Assembly: GCA_018066805.1 (NCBI GenBank)
Contig: JAGPVX010000036.1
Span: 22,343 to 86,342 of the forward strand
Direction of reading: 5' to 3'
Source: Paraperlucidibaca sp.
GTDB lineage: Bacteria; Pseudomonadota; Gammaproteobacteria; Pseudomonadales; Moraxellaceae
Length of the DNA stretch: 64,000 nucleotides
The notes beneath the pieces were generated by a model. The model saw only the letters and a program-made list of their open reading frames with translations. It ran no database searches and was not told the origin of the DNA. A program made the position numbers and the translations under genes. Every line of letters starts with the position of its first letter. The stretch's first letter is position 1. Shown piece by piece: positions 45,000 through 55,550 of this stretch.

Positions 45000-45651
45000 A
45001 ACCATTCTCCGCCAACATAGCCAGCGTAATATCAGCGCCAGCAGTGGATTGTGCAGCGCGCTCGCCCATCATCAAACGCTCGAGGTAGCGCGCTAAAACA
45101 TCGACTTCGAGGTTGAGCTTAACGCCTGGAGCCCAATCACCGACATTAGTTTCTTGCACGGTGTGCGGCACGATATTGAGATCAAACACGGCACCATCGA
45201 TGGCATTAATGGTCAAGCTCACGCCATCGGTGGTGATCGAGCCCTTTTCCGCCATGTATTTCGCGAGGCTATCAGGAGCTTTCACGCGGTAGCGAATCGA
45301 GCGCGCACTTGGCGTAACCGAGACAATTTCACCAACGCCATCAACATGACCACTGACCAAATGGCCGCCTAAGCGCGTAGTCGGTAACAAAGCTTTTTCT
45401 AAGTTGACGCGATGGCCAACGGTGAAGTTCGCTAACGTTGAGCGTGCCACGGTTTCCAGCGAGACATCGGCGCTATACCAATCACTGCCCTGCGCAATCA
45501 CGGTCAGGCAAACGCCATTAGTAGCAATCGAATCACCGAGTTTGACGTCAGCCATGTCGAGCTTGCCAGTAGCGATGGTTAAGCGCAGGTCGCCGCCGCG
45601 CGGCTCCATACGCCGTACCAAGCCAACCGCTTCAATAATGCCTGTAAACAT
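44986..45651 (-). CDS. ribE: Riboflavin synthase, alpha subunit
   Basis: The protein has 221 residues in two repeated lumazine-binding beta-barrel halves: MFTGIIEAVG...GDSIATNGVCLTV in the first and GHVDGVGEI...GSITTDGVSLTINA in the second. The duplicated GVCLTV/GVSLTI pattern is the family hallmark. It forms riboflavin and the pyrimidine precursor from two lumazines. Named ribC in E. coli. It lies 17 nt after ribD, and its 3' end overlaps the small secreted-protein gene. Confidence 0.96.
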   Translation of the reverse strand: MFTGIIEAVGLVRRMEPRGGDLRLTIATGKLDMADVKLGDSIATNGVCLTVIAQGSDWYSADVSLETVARSTLANFTVGHRVNLEKALLPTTRLGGHLVSGHVDGVGEIVSVTPSARSIRYRVKAPDSLAKYMAEKGSITTDGVSLTINAIDGAVFDLNIVPHTVQETNVGDWAPGVKLNLEVDVLARYLERLMMGERAAQSTAGADITLAMLAENGYGSH

Positions 45652-45668
45652 TGCCTAACTCCGGAGCC

Positions 45669-46871
45669 TTAAGTTGCTGCAACTGAGCAATGGTAAATCG
45701 TGCGGGTATCTTCACCGATTTGGCGGCGATCCGTAACCCTCAAGCGGCACTGCTCAGTCATGCGCTGCATAGGCCATGCAATGGCAGCACGCGCTTCGCT
45801 GCCGAGTAACGTTGGCGCTTGGTAAACAATCAACTCATCGACCACGCCTGCTCGTAAAAAAGCACCGGTGAGCGTGGCGCCCGCCTCCAGCATTAAGGTG
45901 TGATGGCCCGCTGCCGCTAGCGTGGATAATGCCGCGTGAATATCTAGACCTGATTGGTTGCTGGCCGTTTGCGGAGCGCTCTCTATAGGCGAATTAGCTG
46001 TTGCCAACGCTATCGCCTGCAGCAATGCACCACTTGCCTTCAGAGCCTCAACGCGAGTGGCCATTTCAGCAGAACCATCAATAGCACCATGCAATACGCG
46101 CACCGCACCACCCGCCGCAAACAATGCGGAATCTATAGGCGTACGCGCAAACGTGTCGAGCACCACACGCTCAGGTTGACGCACGCCATTGGCCGCATGT
46201 GCCTGCAGCTGCGCAGCATCCGCCCACATCGCTGGACGCACATTCAGACTAGGGTCATCGGCCAAAATCGTAGCAGAGCCGGTAATAATAGCGCTGCTAC
46301 GTGCCCGCCATCGCTGCACATCGGCGCGGGCGGCACTGCCGGTAATCCATTTCGACTCGCCCGATGCCATGGCGCTGCGGCCATCGGCACTGAGGGCGAT
46401 TTTTGCGCGCAGCCAAGGGCGACCACCGGCCATCACACGTAAAAATCCGGGGTTTTGCGCCTGCGCCTGGTCAGCGAGCAAGCCATCGCGGACATGAATG
46501 CCGGCGTCTCTTAAGAGCTTGAGGCCACGGCCAGCGACTTGAGGATTAGCATCACGAACGGCGACCACCACTTCTGCCACGCCAGCAGCGATCAATGCCT
46601 CAGCACAGGGCGGCGTACGGCCATGATGTGCGCAGGGCTCGAGCGTGACGTAGGCCGTTGCACCGCGAGCTAACTCTCCCGCCTCAGCCAAAGCATAAAC
46701 TTCCGCATGCGCTTCGCCTGCACGCAAATGTCCGCCGCGACCGACCACCACGCCATCGCGAACGATAACGCAGCCGACCTGCGGGTTGGGATGCACCGAA
46801 TATTGCCCATGCGCGGCAAGGCGCAAGGCTTCGGCCATATGCGCGTAATCGGCAGCGATAAACTCGCTCAC
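45669..46871 (-). CDS. ribD: Bifunctional riboflavin deaminase/reductase RibD
   Basis: The protein has 400 residues. The N-terminal deaminase has the zinc motif HAEVYAL (HAE) and [11 protein letters not shown]. The C-terminal reductase has [22 protein letters not shown] and the [20 protein letters not shown] segment. An Ala/Ser/Thr-rich insertion around residues 295-315 makes it longer than the E. coli enzyme (367). It catalyses steps two and three of the pathway. The start overlaps the nrdR stop (ATGA). Confidence 0.96.
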   Translation of the reverse strand: MSEFIAADYAHMAEALRLAAHGQYSVHPNPQVGCVIVRDGVVVGRGGHLRAGEAHAEVYALAEAGELARGATAYVTLEPCAHHGRTPPCAEALIAAGVAEVVVAVRDANPQVAGRGLKLLRDAGIHVRDGLLADQAQAQNPGFLRVMAGGRPWLRAKIALSADGRSAMASGESKWITGSAARADVQRWRARSSAIITGSATILADDPSLNVRPAMWADAAQLQAHAANGVRQPERVVLDTFARTPIDSALFAAGGAVRVLHGAIDGSAEMATRVEALKASGALLQAIALATANSPIESAPQTASNQSGLDIHAALSTLAAAGHHTLMLEAGATLTGAFLRAGVVDELIVYQAPTLLGSEARAAIAWPMQRMTEQCRLRVTDRRQIGEDTRTIYHCSVAAT

Positions 46872-47332
46872 TCGCCAGTCTCAGCCGGGCGCAAGCTATC
46901 GATTTCAGCGCGGAAAGCATCGACATCTTGAAAGTCGCGATAGACCGAAGCAAAACGCACATAAGCCACAGGATCGAGCCGCTTGAGCTCAGTCATCACT
47001 AACTCGCCAATATGCCGCGTCTTGATTTCACGCTCACCGGTGGCGCGCAATTTATGCATGATTTGATGCACTGCAGCATCGATACTATCGATGCTAACTG
47101 GGCGCTTTTGCAGGGAGTGCAGCATGCCTTCACGCAGCTTCTCGACGTCGAAAGGCTGGCGCGTACCATCAGATTTGATGACGCGAGGAATAACTAATTC
47201 GGCGGTTTCAAACGTAGTGAAGCGCTCGCCGCAGGAGATGCACTCCCGGCGGCGGCGAATTTGATCACCATCGGTCACCAGACGTGAGTCGATGACCTTG
47301 GTTTCTTCTGCCTTACAGAACGGACAATACAT
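46868..47332 (-). CDS. nrdR: Transcriptional repressor NrdR
   Basis: The protein has 154 residues. The zinc ribbon is CPFC...CISC ([17 protein letters not shown], then [17 protein letters not shown]) and the ATP-cone spans about 49-139 ([21 protein letters not shown]). NrdR binds NrdR boxes near ribonucleotide reductase genes depending on ATP/dATP. None of those targets are in the window. Placement between glyA and ribD is typical. It overlaps ribD by 4 nt. Confidence 0.97.
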   Translation of the reverse strand: MYCPFCKAEETKVIDSRLVTDGDQIRRRRECISCGERFTTFETAELVIPRVIKSDGTRQPFDVEKLREGMLHSLQKRPVSIDSIDAAVHQIMHKLRATGEREIKTRHIGELVMTELKRLDPVAYVRFASVYRDFQDVDAFRAEIDSLRPAETGE

Positions 47333-47387
47333 GAGAAAAGAACCACCCTGTGTTTCGTCAACAACAGTGTTTTGATGCCGGGCTTAA

Positions 47388-48659
<1,272 letters not shown>

Positions 48660-48702
48660 GCGGGGCTCCGTGGCGACTCGGGGTGCTCATAAGTGATGGC
48701 AG

Positions 48703-48731
48703 ATTATACGGCAAATCAGGCAGAAAGGCAG
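48703..48731 (-). promoter_or_regulatory. Likely glyA promoter
   Basis: On the minus strand a perfect -10 TATAAT (48703-48708) is preceded, 17 nt upstream, by a weak -35 CTGCCT (48726-48731). The -10 lies about 44 nt before the glyA ATG. Confidence 0.5.
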
Positions 48732-48827
48732 CGCCAGAAACCACCAACTCAGTAGCAAATAGTTTGCAATGTAACAGTGTGCAGTGTAAAGATTACGACA
48801 TTAGCAAATACATGGCGGAGCTTTGTC

Positions 48828-49745
48828 GTGAACACCTATCGAATTCGCACCACTGACGGCATCACATTGCATGCCAAAAGCATGGGCTCACCCGATGCAC
48901 CGGCCTTAGTGCTGGTGCACGGCTATCCCGATAATCATCGCGTCTGGCTACCGGTAGCCGAGCGCCTAGCCGAGCATTTTCATGTCATTTTGTATGATGT
49001 ACGCGGTGCCGGCGAGTCGGACTCTGGCCGCAATGTCGCGGCCTATCGCCTGACGCAGCTAGCTCACGACCTCGAAGCCGTGGTCGACTCAGTCATCCCA
49101 GCGCAGCGATTCCATCTCGCCGCACACGACTGGGGCTCGATTCAAAGCTGGGAGTCCGTTACCGGCCAAGCGCTCGATGATCGCATCATCAGCTTCAGCA
49201 GCATTTCTGGCCCGAGCTTAGATCATGCCGGCCATTGGATGCGCAAGCGCCTGGGCAGCAGCGAACCGAGAGCCATTATTGAAGGCCTGCGCCAGCTCAC
49301 CAGCTCTTGGTACATCATGCTATTTCAAGTGCCGGTGGTAGCGCCGAGCATGTGGAAGCTGGGTGTAGGCCGCTTATGGCCAAAATACTTATCACGCTTT
49401 GAGCGCGTGCAAGAACAGCATCCCAACCCTTCGCAAACCGCCGATGGCGTTGAGGGCGTAAAACTTTATCGCGCCAACTTCCTTAATAAGCTCACTGGCC
49501 CCGCCGAAGCCTTCGCCTGCTGCCCGGTGCAAATCATCGTTCCCGCTCGCGACAAGTTCGTCAACGTCAGTCTGTTTGATGATCTGAAAACATGGGTGCC
49601 CGAGCTTTATCGCCGCGACATCGACGCTGGCCATTGGGTTGTGCTGAGCCAGCCCGACCTCATTGCGCAATGGATTGCTGAGTTTGCCTTTGGAATGACA
49701 CAAGAAACACGCCCCGCCGCACTCAAAGCATTGGCCGTTGCCTGA
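48828..49745 (+). CDS. Alpha/beta hydrolase of the epoxide hydrolase/haloalkane dehalogenase type
   Basis: The protein has 305 residues from a GTG at 48828, with GGAG 7 nt before it; a longer frame lacks this signal. The oxyanion motif HGYPDN matches HGxP. The nucleophile elbow is AHDWGS, where Asp replaces Ser as in epoxide hydrolases and dehalogenases. A late His (DAGHWVVLSQP) completes the triad. The protein resembles the hydrolase half of EphD-like fusions, but no reductase half follows. The next gene starts 10 nt later on the same strand. Substrate unknown, possibly lipid epoxides. Confidence 0.87.
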   Translation: MNTYRIRTTDGITLHAKSMGSPDAPALVLVHGYPDNHRVWLPVAERLAEHFHVILYDVRGAGESDSGRNVAAYRLTQLAHDLEAVVDSVIPAQRFHLAAHDWGSIQSWESVTGQALDDRIISFSSISGPSLDHAGHWMRKRLGSSEPRAIIEGLRQLTSSWYIMLFQVPVVAPSMWKLGVGRLWPKYLSRFERVQEQHPNPSQTADGVEGVKLYRANFLNKLTGPAEAFACCPVQIIVPARDKFVNVSLFDDLKTWVPELYRRDIDAGHWVVLSQPDLIAQWIAEFAFGMTQETRPAALKALAVA

Positions 49746-49755
49746 GGAAACCATC

Positions 49756-50688
49756 ATGACAGTTCACACGCTAAAAGCTCGTAAAGTGCAATTCGATTTA
49801 TCCACAACGCCATTGCATTGGATCCCAAATGATCCATTTGCCACTCATTTGATCAATAGCATCAACTTGATTTTACCGGCGGGTGAGCTCTGGTTTTGCC
49901 GTGTCTTCAACCAAGCGCTGCCACTTATCAAAGATGAAAAATTGCGCTTAGAAGTGAAAGGCTTTATTGCTCAAGAAGGCATGCACGCACGTGCACACAA
50001 AGGTGCGTGGCCTTATTTAGAAAGACACAATATCGACATCACCGCACTGCTAGCGCGCTCCGATCGCATCTTCGGCACGCTACTGAGCGATGCGCCATTG
50101 GGCATCAATATGCTTAACCGCAAACGCCTGCAAAAACCGTGGCTGATCGCACGTGTCGGGCTAGTAGCCGCCATTGAGCATTTCACCGGCTTTTTGGGGC
50201 AATGGTGCATGGATAACACCAGCTGGGACAAAGCCGAGCCGACCATGGCCGACTTGTTTCGCTGGCATTTGGCTGAAGAAGTTGAGCACCGCAGCGTTGC
50301 CTATGATCTATATGAGCATCTGTGCAAGACCGAGCTGGGCTTTTATGTCAGCCGGCAAGCCATGATGGCTGCTGTATTCCCGCTATTCATCTATCTATTT
50401 ATGGATGGCTACCGTCAGCTCGCGGCACAAGACCAAGATGACGAACATAGCTTACGCTTAGCTCGCAGCAGCATGCTTAGACTATTACTAGAACTTGAAA
50501 GCAATGGCATTAGCCGAGAAAACGTACCGCGCTTTTCGGCATTCTGCATGGCCACACTGCATTGGATATCGCCTCGCTTCCATCCTGAAAGCGAAGGCAA
50601 TACCGAGCAGGCACTAAGTTACTTGGCGCGCTCACCCGCCGCGCGAGCCGCCCTCGCGCGAGAGCAGCCAGTAGCCCAAGCCGGCTGA
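49756..50688 (+). CDS. Predicted metal-dependent hydrolase (COG3687/PF10118-like)
   Basis: The protein has 310 residues from the ATG at 49756, with GAGG 8 nt upstream. Text such as RVFNQALPLIKDEKLRLEVKGFIAQEGMHARAH and WHLAEEVEHRSVAYDLY places Glu and His in an EexxH-type helical pattern, as in the predicted metal-dependent hydrolase family (ferritin-like helical bundle). It is commonly encoded near lipid-acting alpha/beta hydrolases, as here (10-nt gap). The last 57 bp overlap the convergent nhaA gene. The function has not been defined, to my knowledge. Confidence 0.82.
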   Translation: MTVHTLKARKVQFDLSTTPLHWIPNDPFATHLINSINLILPAGELWFCRVFNQALPLIKDEKLRLEVKGFIAQEGMHARAHKGAWPYLERHNIDITALLARSDRIFGTLLSDAPLGINMLNRKRLQKPWLIARVGLVAAIEHFTGFLGQWCMDNTSWDKAEPTMADLFRWHLAEEVEHRSVAYDLYEHLCKTELGFYVSRQAMMAAVFPLFIYLFMDGYRQLAAQDQDDEHSLRLARSSMLRLLLELESNGISRENVPRFSAFCMATLHWISPRFHPESEGNTEQALSYLARSPAARAALAREQPVAQAG

Positions 50689-51834
50689 CACAAACGATGC
50701 CACGAGCACGGCCAAACGATCGACCAGCGCGACGCTTTGGCCAGAATGCTCAAACGCCAACGAACTAATAAACAGGCTCATGGTGAAGCCGATGCCGCAA
50801 AGCACGGCGGCACCATGGAGCTGGCGCCAGTTGGTACGATCAGGCAGCTGCGCCCAACCCATGCGCACGCAGAACCACGAAAAGCCCACAATACCAATCT
50901 GCTTACCAACGAATAAGCCCAGCGCAATGCCCTGAAACACGCTATTTGACAGCACTTCAAAGCCAAGCCCCGCCAAACTCACGCCAGCGTTGGCAAAGGC
51001 AAAAATAGGCACAATGGCAAACGCCACCCACGGGTGCAGCGCATGCTCCAAGCGCTCAGATGGCGAATTTCCGTGACCATCGCGAGTCACCGGAATTGCC
51101 AACGCAATCACCACGCCAGCCAACGTAGCGTGCACACCAGACTTCAGCACACTGACCCATAAAATTAGACCAACTACGGCATAGGGCGAGATGCGCCTTA
51201 CGCCAGTGCGATTCATTATGAACAAGGCCGCAGTCGAAATTGCCGCAATAATTAGCGAGAGTACGGATAATTTGCTGGTGTAGAACAGCGCGATAATGAT
51301 CACCGCACCCAAGTCATCCATCACCGCTAAAGCCATAACAAAGGCTTTCAATGCCGGCGGCACACGCGAGCCGAGCAAGGCAATGATGCCTAAAGCAAAG
51401 GCAATATCTGTTGCCGATGGAATTGCCCAGCCGGCTAGCAATGCTGGATCCTGATAGTTGAGTGCAACGTAAATCAGTGCTGGCACAGCCATGCCGCCAA
51501 TGGCTGCAGCGCCAGGCAACACGATTTGCTTCATCGAGCTGAGATGGCCATGCACCATTTCGCGCTTAATTTCTAAGCCAACGATGAGAAAAAACACCGC
51601 CATCAGGCCGTCGTTAATCCACAACAGCATAGGCTTGTCGATATTCAGCGCACCCACGCGTACTTGCACGGGGATAGACAGCAGCCATTCGTAAAACTCA
51701 CGGCCTGCCGTGTTAGCCAGCGCTAGCGCCGCAAATGTAGCCAGCATTAATAAAATGCCCGCCTGCACGTCTGGTGCCCAACGCTGCCACGGCCATTGTG
51801 TCGTTGTAACCCTCACACGCATCTCCTTTGTCAC
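50632..51834 (-). CDS. nhaA: Na+/H+ antiporter NhaA
   Basis: The protein has 400 residues if started at the GTG at 51834. AAGGAG lies inside this reading and points to alternative starts at 51822 (ATG) or 51816 (GTG), so the exact start is uncertain. About twelve membrane segments are seen. GLEIKREMVHGHL and IPSATDIAFALGI carry the conserved Asp pair region AVMDDLGAVIIIALFYT. NhaA exchanges Na+ for two H+ for pH and salt homeostasis. The 3' end overlaps the convergent metal-dependent hydrolase gene by 57 bp. It is divergent from ettA. Confidence 0.95.
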   Translation of the reverse strand: MTKEMRVRVTTTQWPWQRWAPDVQAGILLMLATFAALALANTAGREFYEWLLSIPVQVRVGALNIDKPMLLWINDGLMAVFFLIVGLEIKREMVHGHLSSMKQIVLPGAAAIGGMAVPALIYVALNYQDPALLAGWAIPSATDIAFALGIIALLGSRVPPALKAFVMALAVMDDLGAVIIIALFYTSKLSVLSLIIAAISTAALFIMNRTGVRRISPYAVVGLILWVSVLKSGVHATLAGVVIALAIPVTRDGHGNSPSERLEHALHPWVAFAIVPIFAFANAGVSLAGLGFEVLSNSVFQGIALGLFVGKQIGIVGFSWFCVRMGWAQLPDRTNWRQLHGAAVLCGIGFTMSLFISSLAFEHSGQSVALVDRLAVLVASFVSAGLGYWLLSREGGSRGG

Positions 51835-51858
51835 GAGTTCCCGCAGGTTGATCGGGGT

Positions 51859-51870
51859 GCAGTATACTGC
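51859..51870. promoter_or_regulatory. 12-bp palindrome with -10-like core between nhaA and ettA
   Basis: GCAGTATACTGC is a perfect palindrome whose TATACT/AGTATA core could serve as a -10 in either direction. It lies 34 nt before ettA and 25 nt from the nhaA start. No convincing -35 is seen at the right distance. Confidence 0.35.
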
Positions 51871-51903
51871 GCCGCTTGATCCGCCCTAATACAGGAGCAT
51901 TGT

Positions 51904-53562
51904 ATGGCGCAGTATATTTACACCATGAACCGGGTGTCTAAATTAGTTCCACCTAAGCGAGAGATTCTAAAGGATATTTCGCTATCTTTTTTCCCCGGCG
52001 CAAAAATTGGCGTACTCGGCCTCAATGGCTCCGGCAAATCCACTTTGCTACGCATCATGGCTGGTGTCGATAAAGACTTTAGCGGCGAAGCTCGCCCTCA
52101 AGCCGGCATTAAAATTGGCTACCTAGAGCAAGAGCCCGAGCTCGATGCCAGTAAAGACGTGCGCGGCAACGTCGAAGATGGCGTGCGCGAATGCCTCGAC
52201 GCCATGGCTCGTCTCGACGAAGTCTTCTCCGAATACGCCAGCGAAGATGCTGACTTCGACAAACTTGCCGCTGAGCAAGAAAAACTCGAAGCCATCATAC
52301 AAGCGTGGGATGGCCACAACCTGAACAACCAGCTTGAGCAGGCCGCCGATGCCCTACGCCTACCGGCTTGGGATGCTGAAGTCGCGACACTGTCTGGTGG
52401 TGAACGCCGCCGCGTGGCGCTATGCCGCCTGCTGCTGTCGAAACCCGACATGCTGCTGCTCGACGAACCAACCAACCACTTGGATGCCGAATCCGTGGGC
52501 TGGCTGGAAATATTCTTGAAAGACTTCCCCGGCACCATCGTCGCCATTACCCACGATCGCTACTTCCTTGAGAACGTAGCCGAATGGATCTTGGAGCTCG
52601 ACCGCGGTCGTGGCATCCCTTACGAGGGCAACTACACCGGCTGGCTAGAGCAGAAAAGTGCGCGTCTAGACATGGAGAATCGCCAAGAGGAAGCCCACAC
52701 CAAGGCTTTGAAACGCGAGCTGGAATGGGTACGTAGTAACCCAAAAGCGCGTCAGGCGAAATCTAAGTCGCGTATGCAGGCTTATGAAGAGTTATCGAGC
52801 AAAGAGTTCCAGAAACGCGCCGAGACTCAGGAAATTTATATTCCACCTGGTGAGCGCCTAGGCGACCAAGTCATTGAAGCCAAAGGTATTGCCAAATCAT
52901 TTGGCGACCGCCTACTTTATGAAAACTTGAGCTTCACCGTACCGAAAGCGGCGATTGTTGGCATTGTCGGCCCCAACGGCGCCGGTAAAACCACACTCTT
53001 CCGCATGATCACTGGCGAGCAAAAGCCTGATGCCGGTGAAGTCGTTGTCGGTCAGAGTGTGAAGGTGGCGTACATCGGCCAGATTCGCGACTCACTCGAC
53101 GACAGCAAATCGGTTTGGGAAGAAGTCTCTGGCGGCCTCGACATCATGAAAGTCGGTGATTACGAGATTCCATCACGCGCTTATATCGGCCGCTTTAACT
53201 TCAAGGGCCAAGATCAGCAAAAACGTGTTGGAGACTTGTCTGGTGGTGAGCGTAACCGTTTGCAACTAGCGAAAATTTTGCAAGTTGGCGCTAACGTGCT
53301 GCTGCTCGACGAACCCTCAAACGACCTCGACGTAGAAACCCTGCGTGCCGTTGAAGAAGCGCTATTGACCTTCCCCGGTGTGGCCATGGTGGTGTCTCAC
53401 GATCGCTGGTTCCTAGACCGTATCGCCACGCACATCCTTGCTTTTGAAGGCGATAATGTGGAGTGGTACGACGGCAACTACACCGAGTACGAAGAGTATC
53501 GTCGCAAAAAACTCGGCAGCAATGCTGGGCCTAAGCGAGTGAAATACAAAAAAATGGCCTAA
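51904..53562 (+). CDS. ettA: Energy-dependent translational throttle protein EttA (ABC-F)
   Basis: The protein has 552 residues, close to E. coli EttA (555). Two ABC domains are present: Walker A GLNGSGKST with signature LSGGERRRVAL, and GPNGAGKTT with signature LSGGERNRLQLAK. Each is followed by LLDEPTNHLD or LLDEPSNDLD. The arm subdomain and the P-site linker (about 240-320, basic: RSNPKARQAKSKSRMQAYEEL type) are intact. EttA binds the ribosomal E site and gates translation according to ATP/ADP. No membrane domains. GGAG lies 6 nt before the ATG. Confidence 0.96.
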   Translation: MAQYIYTMNRVSKLVPPKREILKDISLSFFPGAKIGVLGLNGSGKSTLLRIMAGVDKDFSGEARPQAGIKIGYLEQEPELDASKDVRGNVEDGVRECLDAMARLDEVFSEYASEDADFDKLAAEQEKLEAIIQAWDGHNLNNQLEQAADALRLPAWDAEVATLSGGERRRVALCRLLLSKPDMLLLDEPTNHLDAESVGWLEIFLKDFPGTIVAITHDRYFLENVAEWILELDRGRGIPYEGNYTGWLEQKSARLDMENRQEEAHTKALKRELEWVRSNPKARQAKSKSRMQAYEELSSKEFQKRAETQEIYIPPGERLGDQVIEAKGIAKSFGDRLLYENLSFTVPKAAIVGIVGPNGAGKTTLFRMITGEQKPDAGEVVVGQSVKVAYIGQIRDSLDDSKSVWEEVSGGLDIMKVGDYEIPSRAYIGRFNFKGQDQQKRVGDLSGGERNRLQLAKILQVGANVLLLDEPSNDLDVETLRAVEEALLTFPGVAMVVSHDRWFLDRIATHILAFEGDNVEWYDGNYTEYEEYRRKKLGSNAGPKRVKYKKMA

Positions 53563-53582
53563 GTCGCTTTAGGCTATATCAG

Positions 53583-53630
53583 CGCCCGCCCTATGGCTCG
53601 GTCAACGAGTCCTCTAGGCCGGGCGTTTTT
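53583..53630 (+). terminator. Terminator after ettA
   Basis: CGCCCG (53583-53588) pairs with CGGGCG (53620-53625), followed directly by TTTTT. The 31-nt interior contains a smaller CTCG/CGAG hairpin. Its position, 20 nt after the ettA stop and before the next gene, fits a Rho-independent terminator. Confidence 0.6.
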
Positions 53631-53659
53631 AATGCCAGTAACTAAACCTAGAGATCACC

Positions 53660-54328
53660 ATGGATATTTCCTCACGTAAGTTGCATCCACTGATTGCTTT
53701 GGCTGCGCTGTCAGTGCTTATTTTCGGCGTTGTCGCTAGCGCTAAGACCCTAGGCTGGCTGCCCATTGGCTCAGCTACCGCTGCCGAAACCGATGGCACC
53801 ACCACGGTTGAACGTGTAGCTGAAATTCCTGCCGCACCTGATGCCAAAGAGCAATGGCATGCTATTGAGCCGAAAGAGCCTGCAAAAGAAGCCAGCACCA
53901 GCGTGCGCGTGGCTGAAGTTAAGCAGCAGCCTGTTCAGAAAAAGCCATATGCTGAGTATGGCCATCAGTCGAAAGCAACAACTGAGCGTTATTCCAGCTG
54001 CGTAGATTGTGGTGTAGTTACTGGTATCACACCGATTGCAGCGGCGAGTAATGGCCCAACCGGCATTGGTGCGGTCTTAGGCGCAGTTGCTGGCGGCGTC
54101 ATTGGCCATCAGATTGGTGGTGGTAGTGGCAAAAAAGTGGCCACCGTTGCAGGCGCATTAGGTGGTGCTTATGCGGGCAATCGCTATGAAGGCAGTCGTG
54201 TTCGCGGCTACGAGATGTCGGTGCGCCTAGATAGCGGCGAAGTGCGCAGTATTTATTACGACAACAACCCCGGCTTCTCAGTGGGTGACGCAATACGCAT
54301 GAGTGGTGGCAACGTAGTCCGCCGCTAA
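53660..54328 (+). CDS. Glycine-zipper membrane-anchored envelope protein
   Basis: The protein has 222 residues. An N-terminal membrane anchor or uncleaved signal (about 9-28) is followed by a Lys/Ala/Glu-rich periplasmic region. A Cys pair (SSCVDCG, about 113-117) precedes a glycine-zipper segment (about 135-175: IGAVLGAVAGGVIGHQIGGG, then VAGALGGAYAGN) of the SlyB/17-kDa antigen type. A small beta domain ends the protein (YEMSVRLDSGEVRSIYY). The lack of a lipobox distinguishes it from SlyB lipoproteins. Likely stress- or envelope-related. A strong terminator follows. Confidence 0.82.
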   Translation: MDISSRKLHPLIALAALSVLIFGVVASAKTLGWLPIGSATAAETDGTTTVERVAEIPAAPDAKEQWHAIEPKEPAKEASTSVRVAEVKQQPVQKKPYAEYGHQSKATTERYSSCVDCGVVTGITPIAAASNGPTGIGAVLGAVAGGVIGHQIGGGSGKKVATVAGALGGAYAGNRYEGSRVRGYEMSVRLDSGEVRSIYYDNNPGFSVGDAIRMSGGNVVRR

Positions 54329-54376
54329 AATGCTGCTAGCGCTACGAGCTTCTTAGCGCAGCAGTATAGAGATAGC

Positions 54377-54411
54377 AAAAAGGCCTTTAGTTCACACTAA
54401 AGGCCTTTTTT
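54377..54411. terminator. Strong bidirectional terminator before minE
   Basis: Perfect 15-bp arms (54377-54391 and 54396-54410) with core AGGCCTTTAGT and a 4-nt loop TCAC are flanked by A- and T-runs, so both the glycine-zipper gene and the minus-strand minCDE operon can stop here. Confidence 0.88.
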
Positions 54412-54438
54412 ATTTCCCGCTACAAACGCTATAACCGC

Positions 54439-54693
54439 TTAGCGGTCTGGCAACGTGATGTTTAGCTCCAGCACCGAGCAAGTGCCCTGGCTATCGAGCT
54501 CAACTTGCACCTGATCTTCAGTGATCGGCACATATTTACGAATCACTTCTAAGATGTCGCGGTGCAGCTGCGGCAAATAGTCGGGCTGTGAACGCTGGCC
54601 GCGCTCATGAGCAACAATAATCTGCAAACGCTCTTTCGCCATCGATGCAGTCGTGGGCTTTTTTTGCGCCCGGAAAAAATCCATAAAGCTCAT
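54439..54693 (-). CDS. minE: Cell division topological specificity factor MinE
   Basis: The protein has 84 residues from the ATG at 54693, with GGAGG 5 nt upstream inside the minD end; a longer in-frame start is not needed. [32 protein letters not shown] is the membrane-targeting and anti-MinCD segment, and [12 protein letters not shown] starts the dimerisation domain. MinE stimulates MinD ATPase to produce pole-to-pole oscillation. It is separated from minD by 1 nt. Confidence 0.97.
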   Translation of the reverse strand: MSFMDFFRAQKKPTTASMAKERLQIIVAHERGQRSQPDYLPQLHRDILEVIRKYVPITEDQVQVELDSQGTCSVLELNITLPDR

Positions 54694-54694
54694 G

Positions 54695-55504
54695 TTAGCC
54701 TCCAAAAAGTCGCTTCAAGATGCCTTTTTTCTGCACCTCTAAAAAGCGGTGAGGCATGTCAGCGCCGAGCAAACGATCCACGGCATCACCATAGGCTTGG
54801 CCAGCATCGCTTTCGGCATCAAAAATTACTGGAACACCCTGGTTTGAGGCTTTCAACACAGCCTGTGACTCAGGAATGACGCCAAGCAGCTTGATCGACA
54901 AAATATCTTCTACGTCGGTCACCGAAAGCATTTCGCCGGTTTCAACACGCGCCGGATCGTAGCGAGTCAGCAGCAAGAACTCTTTAATTGGCTCGCGATT
55001 TTCTTCAGCACGCTTAGATTTGCTCGACAGCAACCCCAGCATACGATCGGAGTCACGCACCGATGACACTTCGGGGTTGGTCACCACGACAGCTTCATCG
55101 GCAAAGTACATCGCCATATGCGCGCCCTTCTCGATGCCCGCAGGTGAGTCGCAGATGACAAAATCGAACTGCGCACTAAGCTCACTCATGACGCGACCTA
55201 CACCTTCGACAGTCAGGGCATCTTTATCACGGGTTTGACTGGCAGCCAAAACGAATAAGTTATCTAAACGCTTATCTTTGATCAGCGCTTGGTTTAGCGT
55301 GGCATCACCTTGCACAACGTTGATGAAGTCATACACCACACGGCGTTCGCAGCCCATGATGAGATCTAGGTTACGCAGACCAACATCGAAATCTACTAGC
55401 ACAGTACGATGCCCACGCATCGCTAAACCAGTGCCAATAGCAGCACTCGAGGTGGTCTTGCCTACCCCACCTTTACCCGACGTTACGACGATAATTTTTG
55501 CCAC
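54695..55504 (-). CDS. minD: Septum site-determining ATPase MinD
   Basis: The protein has 269 residues. The deviant Walker A is [10 protein letters not shown] (9-18). [26 protein letters not shown] is the conserved switch region, and the C-terminal amphipathic membrane-targeting helix reads GILKRLFGG. MinD dimerises on the membrane with ATP and recruits MinC. It is followed after 1 nt by minE and preceded by minC, with a 46-nt gap. Confidence 0.98.
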   Translation of the reverse strand: MAKIIVVTSGKGGVGKTTSSAAIGTGLAMRGHRTVLVDFDVGLRNLDLIMGCERRVVYDFINVVQGDATLNQALIKDKRLDNLFVLAASQTRDKDALTVEGVGRVMSELSAQFDFVICDSPAGIEKGAHMAMYFADEAVVVTNPEVSSVRDSDRMLGLLSSKSKRAEENREPIKEFLLLTRYDPARVETGEMLSVTDVEDILSIKLLGVIPESQAVLKASNQGVPVIFDAESDAGQAYGDAVDRLLGADMPHRFLEVQKKGILKRLFGG

Positions 55505-55550
55505 AAAAGATTCCTCAAAAGCATGAGCGAGCGTTACCCGCCAGTATTGT

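Noticed and set aside
45954..46442. 162-codon plus-strand open frame inside ribD
   Set aside because: It is antisense to the reductase domain with a Cys/Arg/His-rich composition typical of shadow frames.
48660..48776. Glycine riboswitch upstream of glyA
   Set aside because: The leader is under 60 nt from the likely promoter and shows no tandem aptamer pattern.
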